Shown here: positions 1-5,758 of the stretch, in pieces
Position numbering within the stretch: the stretch's first letter is position 1
How the letters are laid out: every line of letters starts with the position of its first letter
Assembly (NCBI GenBank): GCA_900553865.1
Contig: USFC01000047.1
Location: forward strand, 1-12,339
Direction of reading: 5' to 3'
DNA length: 12,339 bases
DNA from: an uncultured Clostridium sp.
GTDB lineage: Bacteria > Bacillota > Clostridia > TANB77 > CAG-508
The notes under the pieces: model-generated
Told to the model about the DNA's origin: nothing
The model's database searches: none
What the model saw: only the letters and a program-made list of their open reading frames with translations
Translations under genes and position numbers: made by a program

Positions 1-98
1 AACAATGTCTGGCACCGGCCAAGGGGATGCTGGAGCAACTGGAAAGCCGTCTGCATTCCTATTTTTACATTTCCATTCATCATTATTTCATAATCCAT
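1..98 (-). CDS. 5' end of an unrecognised gene running off the left edge
   Basis: A minus-strand reading frame opens with ATG at 98-96 and stays open to the window edge (32 complete codons). The start is supported by a strong ribosome binding site, GAGGAGGAG, at 116-108. The peptide begins MDYEIMMNGNVKIGM and matches no family I recognise. It follows the 57-residue gene (stop at 157) by about 58 bases and could be the next gene of the same operon. The first 15 or so codons are AT-rich like the rest of the window, but bases 1-60 are about 57% G+C. The native reading may therefore end near base 55 and continue into inserted or foreign DNA. The plus strand of the same stretch also gives an open, GC3-rich frame, so the strand of the GC-rich part is uncertain. 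Confidence 0.4.
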   Translation of the reverse strand, partial: MDYEIMMNGNVKIGMQTAFQLLQHPLGRCQTL

Positions 99-107
99 AA
101 TAAAATA

Positions 108-139
108 CTCCTCCTCATATTTTTTATATATAATATGAG
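108..139 (-). promoter_or_regulatory. Hairpin overlapping the ribosome binding site of the left-edge gene
   Basis: On the minus strand CTCATATT (139-132) pairs with AATATGAG (121-114), an 8-bp stem with a 10-nt AT loop. Its 3' arm takes up the first three bases of the GAGGAGGAG ribosome binding site (116-108). Folding could partly mask that site. The pairing is read directly; any regulatory role is inference, and AT-rich stems are common here. Confidence 0.3.
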
Positions 140-156
140 AAGAAGCCTTTTTGTGT

Positions 157-330
157 TTATCTATTTTTTTCTTTATGCTTTTTTTGTACGCTTGTACTAC
201 AATCTGGCGTAACAATTCCTTCGCTAGTTTTAGTTCCCGTTGGTCTATATCCATAGCTTTTTCTTGGTGATGCTACAATACTTGAACTTGGTTTTCTTGA
301 TTTTCCTACTACATTTCTACTTTCTCTCAT
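157..330 (-). CDS. Small basic protein with a GYRPT motif (57 aa), unknown function
   Basis: This short gene starts at ATG 330-328, eight bases behind an AAGGAAGG ribosome binding site that lies inside the end of the upstream DUF6338-like gene. The two genes overlap by 14 bases, the arrangement expected for translational coupling. A longer frame from a TTG at 357 exists but has no matching ribosome binding site. The product is rich in Lys, Arg, Ser and Thr, has no hydrophobic segment and is probably largely disordered. It carries a central YGYRPTGTKTSEG stretch and a basic tail, QKKHKEKNR. I do not recognise a catalogued family. The coupling suggests that it works with the membrane protein encoded just before it. 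Because it is short, it could still be a chance frame. Confidence 0.5.
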   Translation of the reverse strand: MRESRNVVGKSRKPSSSIVASPRKSYGYRPTGTKTSEGIVTPDCSTSVQKKHKEKNR

Positions 331-943
331 TTTTGGTTCCTTCCTTAAAAAATTCAATACTTTTGATTTCTTCTGCTTTGATTAATATTCCATCTGTATT
401 CTTCTTTTTAGTCCATTTATTATTTTTATCTATTTCAAATACTTCATTTATGTATATATCTCTTTCTTTTTCATTTTGTGAAATATATGAGTCTGAACCT
501 AAAAAGCCCGCTATAATATTATCATCTTTTAAAGTCACAATAACCCATTCTGAAGATATATTTTTAAATTTAAAGTCCCAAGCTGAAGGTTCTGTATCTA
601 CTGAAGCAAGATTAAAGTGCGTACATATTTTTTTAATTACATCTTTCTGTGCAATAAATATTATAACTAAAGCTATCACAGTTGGGCTTAAAAAGATAAT
701 TATAAACATCACCAGCCACAATAATACATAATGTTCTTTCCAGCAATCTATATTGCTATAAATATTGTATATTAGTATTGACCATATAAAAAAATTAAAA
801 AAACTATATATAAAATATTCTAAAATTTTTGTATTATACTCATTTTCTCCTTTAGGTATAACTCTTCTTGTAATACTTGTGACTATACTCCCTGGAATGA
901 CAAATGCAACTGCAGCTATTATTGTATATATTATTTCTTCCAA
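317..943 (-). CDS. DUF6338-like membrane protein (208 aa)
   Basis: The start is TTG at 943-941. It is chosen because AAGGAGAG (956-949), which overlaps the stop codon of the truncated endonuclease, sits five bases upstream and no better start lies nearby. The N-terminal half has three hydrophobic segments (about residues 4-22, 41-62 and 72-98). A cytoplasmic-looking domain follows, with SAWDFKF near residue 120, WVIVTLKDDNIIAGFLG near 133-149, an SYISQNEKERDIY stretch and GILIKAEEIKSIEFF near the end. This pattern, a pore-like N-terminus followed by a small beta domain with AWD and W-V-x-L-K-D, is what I know of DUF6338, a family of unknown function. It is the fourth gene of the minus-strand operon begun by the restriction-modification remnants and is coupled to the downstream 57-residue gene. 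The family call is from memory and unconfirmed. Confidence 0.7.
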   Translation of the reverse strand: MEEIIYTIIAAVAFVIPGSIVTSITRRVIPKGENEYNTKILEYFIYSFFNFFIWSILIYNIYSNIDCWKEHYVLLWLVMFIIIFLSPTVIALVIIFIAQKDVIKKICTHFNLASVDTEPSAWDFKFKNISSEWVIVTLKDDNIIAGFLGSDSYISQNEKERDIYINEVFEIDKNNKWTKKKNTDGILIKAEEIKSIEFFKEGTKNERK

Positions 944-954
944 ATTTACTCTCC

Positions 955-1392
955 TTACTTAAATATTTTTTTCATCACTCCATTTTTCATATCATTAATA
1001 TTGAAAATATTATCCATATTGTCAAATGTTTCTCTTAAGTTATTTCTTGCTGATATCCATCCCATTCCATCTGTAAACCAAACAAACTCAAATCCAACTA
1101 CTTTATCTGCTTCTTCTGCAATCATTTTGTAACTTCTAGCTGTTTCATTTAGTTTTGAACCTCCTGATGCATAAAAATTTGTTTCTATTCCATAAATACA
1201 ATTATCTGTTTTCACAACGAAATCGAATCTTTTGGTTGAAGTATTTTTATTGCTAATAAATGACATATCTAATTTCCATTTTTGTTCAATATCTTGTAAG
1301 TACATTTCTTTAAAATATGTTTCATTCTTCTTAAAGCCAGCCTTTTGAATAAATCTTTCAACCACATCTTCCATTAAGTGTCCGCCACGATT
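955..1392 (-). pseudogene. N-terminally deleted DpnII/MboI-type restriction endonuclease (GATC)
   Basis: The frame from 1374 to 955 encodes 139 residues, and DpnII-like coding potential (KNRGGHLM) begins a few codons earlier, near 1392. The residues KRFDFVV (about 48-54), IETNFYASGGSKLNETARSYK (63-83), FVWFTDGMGW and ARNNLRETFD follow the C-terminal half of the DpnII/MboI endonuclease family, which cuts GATC. D51 and E64 with N66 in ETNFY are the likely metal-binding residues. Full-length relatives are roughly 280 residues, so about half is missing from the N-terminus. The missing part was removed by a deletion that fuses this piece to the end of the second methyltransferase remnant. Order and strand (M1, M2, R) match known DpnII cassettes. 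The reading frame is otherwise intact, so a truncated protein might still be made. Confidence 0.85.
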
Positions 1393-1650
1393 TTTTCTAG
1401 TATTTCTAAAGGTTTCTGTGTTGGATGTTTTCCTTGCTTTTTTTCTGAAGGTTTTGTAAGACTTGTTGTCTAGACATCTTTCATTTGCTTATTATTTTAT
1501 CCATTTTTTGTTAAATTCGTGTTTTTCCTTTATCCCTAACGTTTTATCCCAATCACCTTTATTGACATTTACCATTTTTCCACTACTGCAAGTAATACCA
1601 TTGTTTGATAAAAAATATGGTGGATCCGCAAAAATCATATCAAATGTTTT
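1374..1650 (-). pseudogene. Remnant of DpnA-type adenine methyltransferase (second methylase of the DpnII cassette)
   Basis: Two pieces of a beta-class N6-adenine methyltransferase survive in different frames. The upstream piece (about 1650-1492) reads TFDMIFADPPYFLSNNG, with the catalytic DPPY motif, then KGDWDK and HEFNKKWIK, and ends in tandem stops. The downstream piece (about 1463-1374) reads SLTKPSEKKQGKHPTQKP, the C-terminal motif of this class, then LEILEKI, and stops at 1374. The central part of the protein and the S-adenosylmethionine-binding end are gone. In DpnII systems this enzyme methylates GATC, including on single-stranded DNA. The second base of its GAT codon in DPPY falls in one of only three GATC sites of the window. 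It cannot encode an active methylase. Confidence 0.85.
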
Positions 1651-1654
1651 TTCC

Positions 1655-1784
1655 TCAAAATTTCACATTGTATTTTTGTAATATATCTATTAAAACAGCT
1701 CCACCACCTACAAATGGTTGTTAATTGTGATATTAAACTTCCTGTTCCACCAGCCCATTTTACAAAAGGTTTTATTATTTCCAT
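1655..1784 (-). pseudogene. Remnant of Dam/DpnM-type adenine methyltransferase (first methylase of the DpnII cassette)
   Basis: Starting at ATG 1784-1782, behind a good GGAGG (1795-1791), the frame reads MEIIKPFVKWAGGTGSLISQ, the N-terminal S-adenosylmethionine-binding motif (PFxKWAGG) of Dam-like D12-class methylases. Within about 25 codons it loses frame. The next recognisable motif, FVGGGAVLIDILQKYNVKF, is in another frame at 1714-1658 and then stops. The region between them in an intact protein (the PKxFxxYxEP segment) and everything downstream, including the DPPY motif of this enzyme, has been deleted. Intact relatives are about 270-290 residues and methylate GATC. The promoter and ribosome binding site are still good, so the remnant may be transcribed and feed transcription into the downstream genes. 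Confidence 0.85.
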
Positions 1785-1790
1785 TTTTAT

Positions 1791-1836
1791 CCTCCAAATT
1801 CAAATATAATATACCATATTTATTTGTTTTTCTCAA
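1791..1836 (-). promoter_or_regulatory. Promoter and ribosome binding site of the restriction-modification operon
   Basis: On the minus strand TTGAGA (1836-1831) and TATATT (1813-1808) are separated by 17 bases, a good sigma-A match. GGAGG at 1795-1791 lies seven bases before the methylase start at 1784. With no terminator seen between the remnants and the DUF6338-like gene, this probably drives the whole minus-strand set down to the left edge. Confidence 0.6.
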
Positions 1837-1855
1837 TAATATTAGGATATTCTTT

Positions 1856-1882
1856 CAAAATTATTCTACTTGAATAATTTTG
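1856..1882. terminator. AT-rich hairpin at the end of the structured RNA region
   Basis: AAAATTATTC (1857-1866) and GAATAATTTT (1872-1881) form a perfect 10-bp stem with a 5-base loop, extended to 11 bp by C1856/G1882. On the minus strand it lies directly after the three-stem structure at 1891-1982 and before the methylase promoter. It could end the small RNA, or mark the end of the insertion element. The U-rich tract is only within the stem, so a terminator role is uncertain. Confidence 0.4.
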
Positions 1883-1990
1883 CTGGAAGAGGGAGACGTC
1901 CCGAATACCAATAAGAGCCTAAAAGCGTGGCTTTTAGCAGGATACTCAAAAAATATAGAGGCGACATTTTGACGCCCCTATAAAATTATA
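1883..1990 (-). ncRNA. Candidate structured RNA downstream of the IS110 transposase (bridge/seek RNA-like)
   Basis: Three helices can be drawn on the minus strand. The first is a 10-bp stem, 1982-1973 with 1963-1954. The second is a 7-bp stem, 1947-1941 with 1909-1903, enclosing a perfect 8-bp hairpin CTAAAAGC-CAC-GCTTTTAG (1937-1919). The third is a 4-bp GGGA/TCCC hairpin (1902-1891), directly abutting the second. Three pairs are G-U on the minus strand but A-C mismatches on the plus strand, which indicates that the RNA is made from the minus strand. A TTGACA promoter lies just upstream. IS1111-type members of the IS110 family encode a guide RNA downstream of the transposase, and the position and strand fit. 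I do not recognise another known RNA class, and no homology has been checked. Confidence 0.5.
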
Positions 1991-1995
1991 GAACT

Positions 1996-2027
1996 ATTAT
2001 ATAAATTGACTATCTAATCTTTGTCAA
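1996..2027 (-). promoter_or_regulatory. Candidate promoter for the structured RNA
   Basis: The minus strand carries a perfect TTGACA (2027-2022) followed by TATATAAT (2003-1996), giving -10 choices with spacings of 18 to 20 bases. Transcription would start a few bases before the first stem of the structure at 1982-1891. The long spacing lowers confidence. The region also contains a TTGAC/GTCAA inverted repeat overlapping the -35 box. Confidence 0.5.
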
Positions 2028-2142
2028 GTACTTTTTTTAAAATTTATTATATTATTTTTTTGTATGGCAAACAAGCGAAAACGATATATTTTTTAAAAAA
2101 TTGTATCTTTTTCACTTTTTTTATGCTAAAATTTAATTATAT

Positions 2143-3345
2143 TTATTCTTCTAAGAATCGTTTATTATTTTTGCACATAGAATATAACATTCTTAGAGTT
2201 TTAGTTGAACAAGCAGTTAGGCTTTCGTAATAGTGTTTGCCTTCTGCTTTTTTTATTAAATAATAGTTATAAACTGGATGACTAGGATATTGATGTCCTA
2301 ATTTAACTACCATTTGGCTTATATTAAATAATATCCATCTTGCATATTTATCTCCTCTTTTTGATATTGCTCCATGTACATTTATACTTTTTCCAGACTG
2401 AACAATTGCTGGATCTAAACCACAAAAAGCTATCAACTGCTTATGATTATCAAATCTTGTAATATCTCCTAATTCTCCTAAAAGCTCTGCTGCTAATACT
2501 TCTCCTATACCATAAAATGAATTTACTATCTCAAAATATGGAGATTGCTTTGCTAATTCGATCATATTTTTCCTTATTTCATCTATCAATTTATTGTTTT
2601 CTTGCAATATACTAGCCATATCTGATAAGTTTTTTACATCAGCATGGTCTTTGTCTACTCCTGGAAATGAGTCCATTGCAGCATCTTTTAATTGTCTAGC
2701 TAATCTTTTATAATAATAATCATGTCTAGCATCTACTTTGCGTAAATTATTATATAAAGCATCAATTCTTTTTTCTCTAACTATATAAGCATGTGGAAAT
2801 GCTTTTATAAAATTTAAAGCTGTATCCTCATAAATCCTATTACGAGCGAAAAAACTTTCAAATTCTGGAAAGCAAATATTTATTAGTCTTTTATATCGAT
2901 TCTTACAACGAATATTTACTTGCGTTAAATAAAAATATTGCCTTGTCATTGCTTTTAAATTAGCATATAAATCTTTTTTTGATATTTCGTGATATTCTAC
3001 TTCATTTACAAAAAATAACTTGGCTAGTCTGTAACAGTCTTTCTTATCTGTTTTTGTTTTTCTTATCGTATCAAAATTATTTTTTGTTGTTAAACTATTG
3101 ATAACTAAAGTATTAAATCCATTCTCTTTAAAATATCTCTCTACTGGCAAATGGTATGTACCTGTTGATTCCATGAATACTGTTAGATTTTCTGGATTAA
3201 TTTCTTCTATTTCTTCTTTTACTTTTTCAAATTCTCCTAAATTATGCTTGATTTCCTTTGTATCAATAAGTATCTCTCCATCGTTATTCATAAGCATTAT
3301 CATACTTTTATTTTTAGCAACATCTACACTTAATACTGTTTTCAA
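2143..3345 (-). CDS. IS110-family transposase (400 aa)
   Basis: This is a DEDD recombinase that inserts and excises its element, guided in this family by an element-encoded RNA. The start is TTG at 3345-3343, chosen because GTAGGTGA lies seven or so bases upstream and the N-terminus (KTVLSVDVAKN) matches the family start. The RuvC-like domain (about 1-160) shows the full acidic set: D8 in SVDVAKN, E59 in MESTGTYH, and D100 and D103 in KTKTDKKD. A helical linker follows (about 160-265). The C-terminal Transposase_20 domain (about 270-400) has the YGIGEVLAAELLGELGD helix-hairpin-helix-like motif and GLDPAIVQSGKS with a conserved serine, then ISKRGDKYARWIL. The length is normal, with no frameshift or internal stop, so the enzyme is probably active. 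Close IS subgroup assignment would need a database comparison. Confidence 0.93.
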   Translation of the reverse strand: MKTVLSVDVAKNKSMIMLMNNDGEILIDTKEIKHNLGEFEKVKEEIEEINPENLTVFMESTGTYHLPVERYFKENGFNTLVINSLTTKNNFDTIRKTKTDKKDCYRLAKLFFVNEVEYHEISKKDLYANLKAMTRQYFYLTQVNIRCKNRYKRLINICFPEFESFFARNRIYEDTALNFIKAFPHAYIVREKRIDALYNNLRKVDARHDYYYKRLARQLKDAAMDSFPGVDKDHADVKNLSDMASILQENNKLIDEIRKNMIELAKQSPYFEIVNSFYGIGEVLAAELLGELGDITRFDNHKQLIAFCGLDPAIVQSGKSINVHGAISKRGDKYARWILFNISQMVVKLGHQYPSHPVYNYYLIKKAEGKHYYESLTACSTKTLRMLYSMCKNNKRFLEE

Positions 3346-3453
3346 AATTATTCACCTACTTTCTTTTTGAATTTAAGCCTTTTACCTCTACTATTATTTC
3401 ATCATGCTTGTTATATAGAGTCGAAATCGCCCTCACTATCTAAAACTAAATTA

Positions 3454-3481
3454 ATAATAGGAATAAAAGCCGAACTGTCAA
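3454..3481 (-). promoter_or_regulatory. Promoter for the IS110 transposase
   Basis: The minus strand has a perfect TTGACA (3481-3476) and TATTAT (3459-3454), 16 bases apart, about 110 bases before the transposase start. The leader between them holds a weak CTCTA/TAGAG stem but no clear terminator. Nothing else is recognisable in 3346-3550. Confidence 0.6.
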
Positions 3482-3550
3482 TTTGGTAGATTCTAAGACC
3501 TCTGTAATTTGATGTTCTAGCTTAAATTCTTTGTAAATAATTTTACAACC

Positions 3551-3586
3551 AAAAAATTAGATGTAAACTCATTTATTTACATCTAA
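3551..3586 (-). terminator. Intrinsic terminator after the ASCH/HEPN-like operon
   Basis: TTAGATGTAAA (3557-3567) and TTTACATCTAA (3576-3586) form a perfect 11-bp stem with an 8-base loop, followed on the minus strand by six T residues (3556-3551). It lies 50 bases beyond the stop of the HEPN-like gene and separates it from the IS element. Confidence 0.75.
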
Positions 3587-3636
3587 CAGTATACATGTAA
3601 TTTATTGATATGCACAAAAGCTTTTACGTTATCATT

Positions 3637-4299
3637 TTATATTTCATCATCTAAATCTGCAAAATGTATTAACTTTAATATAATTAATGCAAAATTATAA
3701 GATAACCATTGTATATCCAAACGATTGCCTGCAAAATATGTATTTCCGTTATACTCTGGGAATCTAAAATACTCAACATTACCCCCTTCAATATAATTAC
3801 AGAACTTTTCACAAAATAAATTCACATCATCCATATACTTATCATTAATATCATATGCCGAATATAAAAAATTAGATAATTCTTCTAAATCATGTGTTTT
3901 AAATATTTTTCCAGTTTTCTTTAATAATAAATATTTTAATCCAAGTTCTACTGCATGTCTAGCAACATAAATTGTAATTATTGAATTTGGTAATAGAGTT
4001 ATAAGTTTATCAAATCCATATATATATTCTAACCAATAATATTTCCATAATAATATTCTATCTTCTTTTTTAAAATTTTTCTCTGTACCATTGAATACAT
4101 TTATATATTTCATAACATCTTCAATTTTTTCTACAGATGATAAACTAGTCTTTCTAGAATTTTTAGCTAAATACTTACTATCAACCTCATTAAATATTGG
4201 TGATTTATCATAATTTATATGAGCTACTGCAAAAGTTCCATCAAGTTGTAAACCATCTTTATAACTTAATTCATTTTCAAATGTCTTAAAAATATTCAT
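3637..4299 (-). CDS. HEPN-like domain protein (220 aa)
   Basis: The preferred start is ATG 4299-4297, with GGAG at 4315-4312 as its ribosome binding site at a longish 12-base spacing. A GTG at 4317 would add six residues but has no upstream site. The protein is soluble and mostly helical. Residues 112-145 read VARHAVELGLKYLL then KTHDLEELSNFL. This R-x-x-x-E helix followed by H-D-L is the pattern of HEPN-fold proteins, which include nucleotide-binding partners and toxin RNases. I do not see a convincing R-x4-6-H catalytic motif, so RNase activity is not supported. The C-terminus reads FRFPEYNGNTYFAGNRLDIQ. The gene follows the ASCH gene closely, 21 bases stop to start, and ends before a good terminator, so the two form an operon. 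The fold call is from pattern only. Confidence 0.6.
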   Translation of the reverse strand: MNIFKTFENELSYKDGLQLDGTFAVAHINYDKSPIFNEVDSKYLAKNSRKTSLSSVEKIEDVMKYINVFNGTEKNFKKEDRILLWKYYWLEYIYGFDKLITLLPNSIITIYVARHAVELGLKYLLLKKTGKIFKTHDLEELSNFLYSAYDINDKYMDDVNLFCEKFCNYIEGGNVEYFRFPEYNGNTYFAGNRLDIQWLSYNFALIILKLIHFADLDDEI

Positions 4300-4320
4300 T
4301 TTAAATATCATCTCCACAAA

Positions 4321-4707
4321 TTATTTCATATCATATTCCCACAAACTCAATTTACCTTTTGCTTCTATTGGTTCATCAAATACTTCTACATTTTCTAGCT
4401 GCCAACCATAATTTTCTTTAAAAGAACTATCTGTGTATATATCTTTATTCTCTTTTAATAACATCTCTTTAAATTCTGGTGACATTTTCACACAATCTAC
4501 TAATGTTACTTTTCCTAATATTTTTCCTGCTGGCAAATCTTCTGGAATATATTTTGATAATCTTTTCATTGCTTCTTTGTCTATTCCTTTTCCTGCATGT
4601 ATTAATAAATCTCCTCTATATTTAGTTTGCCAACTTCTAAATTCAAATCTTTTATCACCCTGCATTATTAATGTTGCCCATGGTTGCTTTATAGTTAATA
4701 CTTTCAT
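4321..4707 (-). CDS. ASCH domain protein (128 aa)
   Basis: ASCH domains are small PUA-like beta-barrels thought to bind RNA or modified nucleic acid. Some members are nucleases or amidohydrolases acting on acetylated nucleosides. The whole protein is the domain. MKVLTIKQPWATLIMQGDKR at the N-terminus, FEFRSWQTKYRGDLLIHAGK at 21-40 and GKILGKVTLVDCVKMSP at 61-77 are typical, and YGWQLENVEVFDEPIEAKGK closes the barrel. The length is normal. The start at ATG 4707 has AAAGGGA five bases upstream. It leads a two-gene operon with the HEPN-like gene and is divergent from the small gene at 4807. The substrate cannot be told from sequence. Confidence 0.88.
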   Translation of the reverse strand: MKVLTIKQPWATLIMQGDKRFEFRSWQTKYRGDLLIHAGKGIDKEAMKRLSKYIPEDLPAGKILGKVTLVDCVKMSPEFKEMLLKENKDIYTDSSFKENYGWQLENVEVFDEPIEAKGKLSLWEYDMK

Positions 4708-4744
4708 AATATCCCTTTCTTTAATTTACATAATTTTTACTATT

Positions 4745-4800
4745 TTGACATTTTTCTCTCACATTATTCTTATACAATACTTTTATAAATTTCAAGGAGG
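4745..4800. promoter_or_regulatory. Divergent promoter region between the ASCH gene and the small acidic gene
   Basis: For the plus-strand gene there is a perfect TTGACA (4745-4750), but the nearest -10-like run (TTATACA, 4770-4776) is 19-20 bases away. AAGGAGG at 4794-4800 is a near-perfect ribosome binding site six bases before ATG 4807. For the minus strand, TTGAAA (4795-4790) and TATAAG (4774-4769) are 15 bases apart. Both are imperfectly spaced and their -10 boxes overlap. Confidence 0.4.
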
Positions 4801-4806
4801 TATATA

Positions 4807-5148
4807 ATGGAAAAAGAACAAGAACTTAGTAACATATGGGGGTACCTAGGTAATTTAGAAGGAGCTTTATTCGAATTAGAAGAATTGCAAGATTTACTTG
4901 TTATATTAGAAGAAGGATATTTTGATAAAGACCATGTAGATTTAAACAATGCCAGTGATATGTATACTTTATGGAGAGATTACAAATATCGCCAAAGTTT
5001 ATTATTTACAATTAATCGTTGCTTAAATCTTTATAACTCTGAATTAAGTGAAAGTATTTATAAGATTTATGACTCTGTAAAAATTCTAAAATCTCCATCT
5101 TCTAATGAAGAACAAAAGATAACACATATTGATAGAATAGTTGCATAA
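4807..5148 (+). CDS. Small acidic protein (113 aa), unknown function
   Basis: The start at ATG 4807 is fixed by AAGGAGG six bases upstream, and the gene ends in a strong terminator, so it is a real single-gene unit. The product is acidic and helical. Residues 13-43 are rich in Leu and Glu (GNLEGALFELEELQDLL), a likely amphipathic helix. A charged middle, then RDYKYRQSLLFTINRCLNLY (about 58-77), and a short C-terminal tail follow. There is no signal peptide or membrane segment. I do not recognise the family. Its position, divergent from an ASCH/HEPN-like pair in an accessory region, suggests cargo of a mobile segment. Dimerisation through the helices is a guess. Confidence 0.7.
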   Translation: MEKEQELSNIWGYLGNLEGALFELEELQDLLVILEEGYFDKDHVDLNNASDMYTLWRDYKYRQSLLFTINRCLNLYNSELSESIYKIYDSVKILKSPSSNEEQKITHIDRIVA

Positions 5149-5174
5149 AAGATTCGTTTTGAATCTTTTTTTAT
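5147..5174. terminator. Bidirectional intrinsic terminator between convergent genes
   Basis: AAAAGATTC (5147-5155) and GAATCTTTT (5161-5169) form a 9-bp stem with a GTTTT loop and a run of T on the plus strand. It starts at the stop codon of the small acidic gene and lies just before the stop of the convergent pRiA4b-family gene. The A-rich left arm gives a U tract for the minus strand as well. Confidence 0.8.
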
Positions 5175-5177
5175 TTT

Positions 5178-5732
5178 CTAAAACATATCTCTATCATATA
5201 AGTCTTTTGCAAAATCTTTATATCCTTCCAATTCATCATTTATAAAATCTATATCTAACTCTTCTCTTCCTTCATCATTCGGATAATACTCCTCATATCC
5301 CCATGTTCCACCACAATCTTCTGGATATGCACCTGATTTTGCTTTTATACAAATTGGATTTTCAATTTTCTCATCTATTTCTTTTTCTATTATAATATCA
5401 TGCACCCAATTATCACCAAAATCATACACAAATTTCATTTTCTTATATTTTTTGAAATATTTATCTATTTTTTCTTTTCCAGAATCTAGTGTTTTCCCTC
5501 TTATACTTTCTATACCATATTCATCTTCTGTAGGTACTCCTATAAATTGCCCCATCTCATGTAAAGTCGCACCTACTTCAAATTCATACAAGTGATAGCC
5601 ACACCATTCAAATGCAATTTCTATAATTGCTGCTAAATCATTAAATGTTATATTTGCCGGTATTCGTAATCTTCTCCATGTTGGTGGATGTGATTCCCTT
5701 ATTGTTACTTTTATTTCATAATATTTATCCAT
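5178..5732 (-). CDS. Plasmid pRiA4b ORF-3 family protein (184 aa)
   Basis: The start at ATG 5732 is chosen because AGAGGAG lies eight or so bases upstream. A TTG at 5759 would lengthen the protein, but it sits in the promoter -10 box. The N-terminus YYEIKVTIRESHPPTWRRLRIPANITFNDLAAIIEIAFEW carries the family signature (a strand, then PPxWRR-x-x-IP and TFxDL), and HLYEFEVG follows. KFVYDFGDNWVHDIIIEK near residues 100-117 is the second signature. The acidic C-terminus includes CGGTWGYEEY. The family is common on plasmids and in accessory regions and has no settled biochemical role. It is monocistronic, with its own promoter, and converges on the small acidic gene. Confidence 0.9.
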   Translation of the reverse strand: MDKYYEIKVTIRESHPPTWRRLRIPANITFNDLAAIIEIAFEWCGYHLYEFEVGATLHEMGQFIGVPTEDEYGIESIRGKTLDSGKEKIDKYFKKYKKMKFVYDFGDNWVHDIIIEKEIDEKIENPICIKAKSGAYPEDCGGTWGYEEYYPNDEGREELDIDFINDELEGYKDFAKDLYDRDMF

Positions 5733-5758
5733 AATAGTTTCTCCTCTCGTTTTCCACA

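Larger units (their letters stand above)
1883..3556 (-). mobile_element. IS110-family insertion sequence, ends approximate
   Basis: The element contains one full-length IS110-type transposase (2143-3345), a promoter in its upstream flank and a candidate guide RNA in its downstream flank. IS110 elements lack normal terminal inverted repeats and usually make no target duplication, so the ends cannot be read from one copy. The limits given are outer bounds: the terminator of the upstream gene (stem from 3557) and the hairpin at 1856-1882. Two of the window's three GATC sites lie in its transposase gene, consistent with recent arrival. Confidence 0.6.

Noticed and set aside
27..731. Plus-strand hydrophobic frames at 27-212 and 240-731
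   Set aside because: No ribosome binding sites or family motifs. The opposite strand carries coupled genes with good sites.
1463..1681. Plus-strand 72-residue frame
   Set aside because: It lies opposite the methylase remnants, whose DPPY and HPTQKP motifs are on the minus strand.
2086..2102. TTTTTTAAAAAA palindrome downstream of the transposase as a terminator
   Set aside because: It is a pure A/T run with no usable loop or GC in the stem.
1856..3546. Shared 9-mer AATAATTTT at both flanks of the IS element as a target duplication or core repeat
   Set aside because: The sequence is pure A/T in DNA of about 25% G+C, and IS110 elements do not usually make target duplications. Chance is the simplest explanation.
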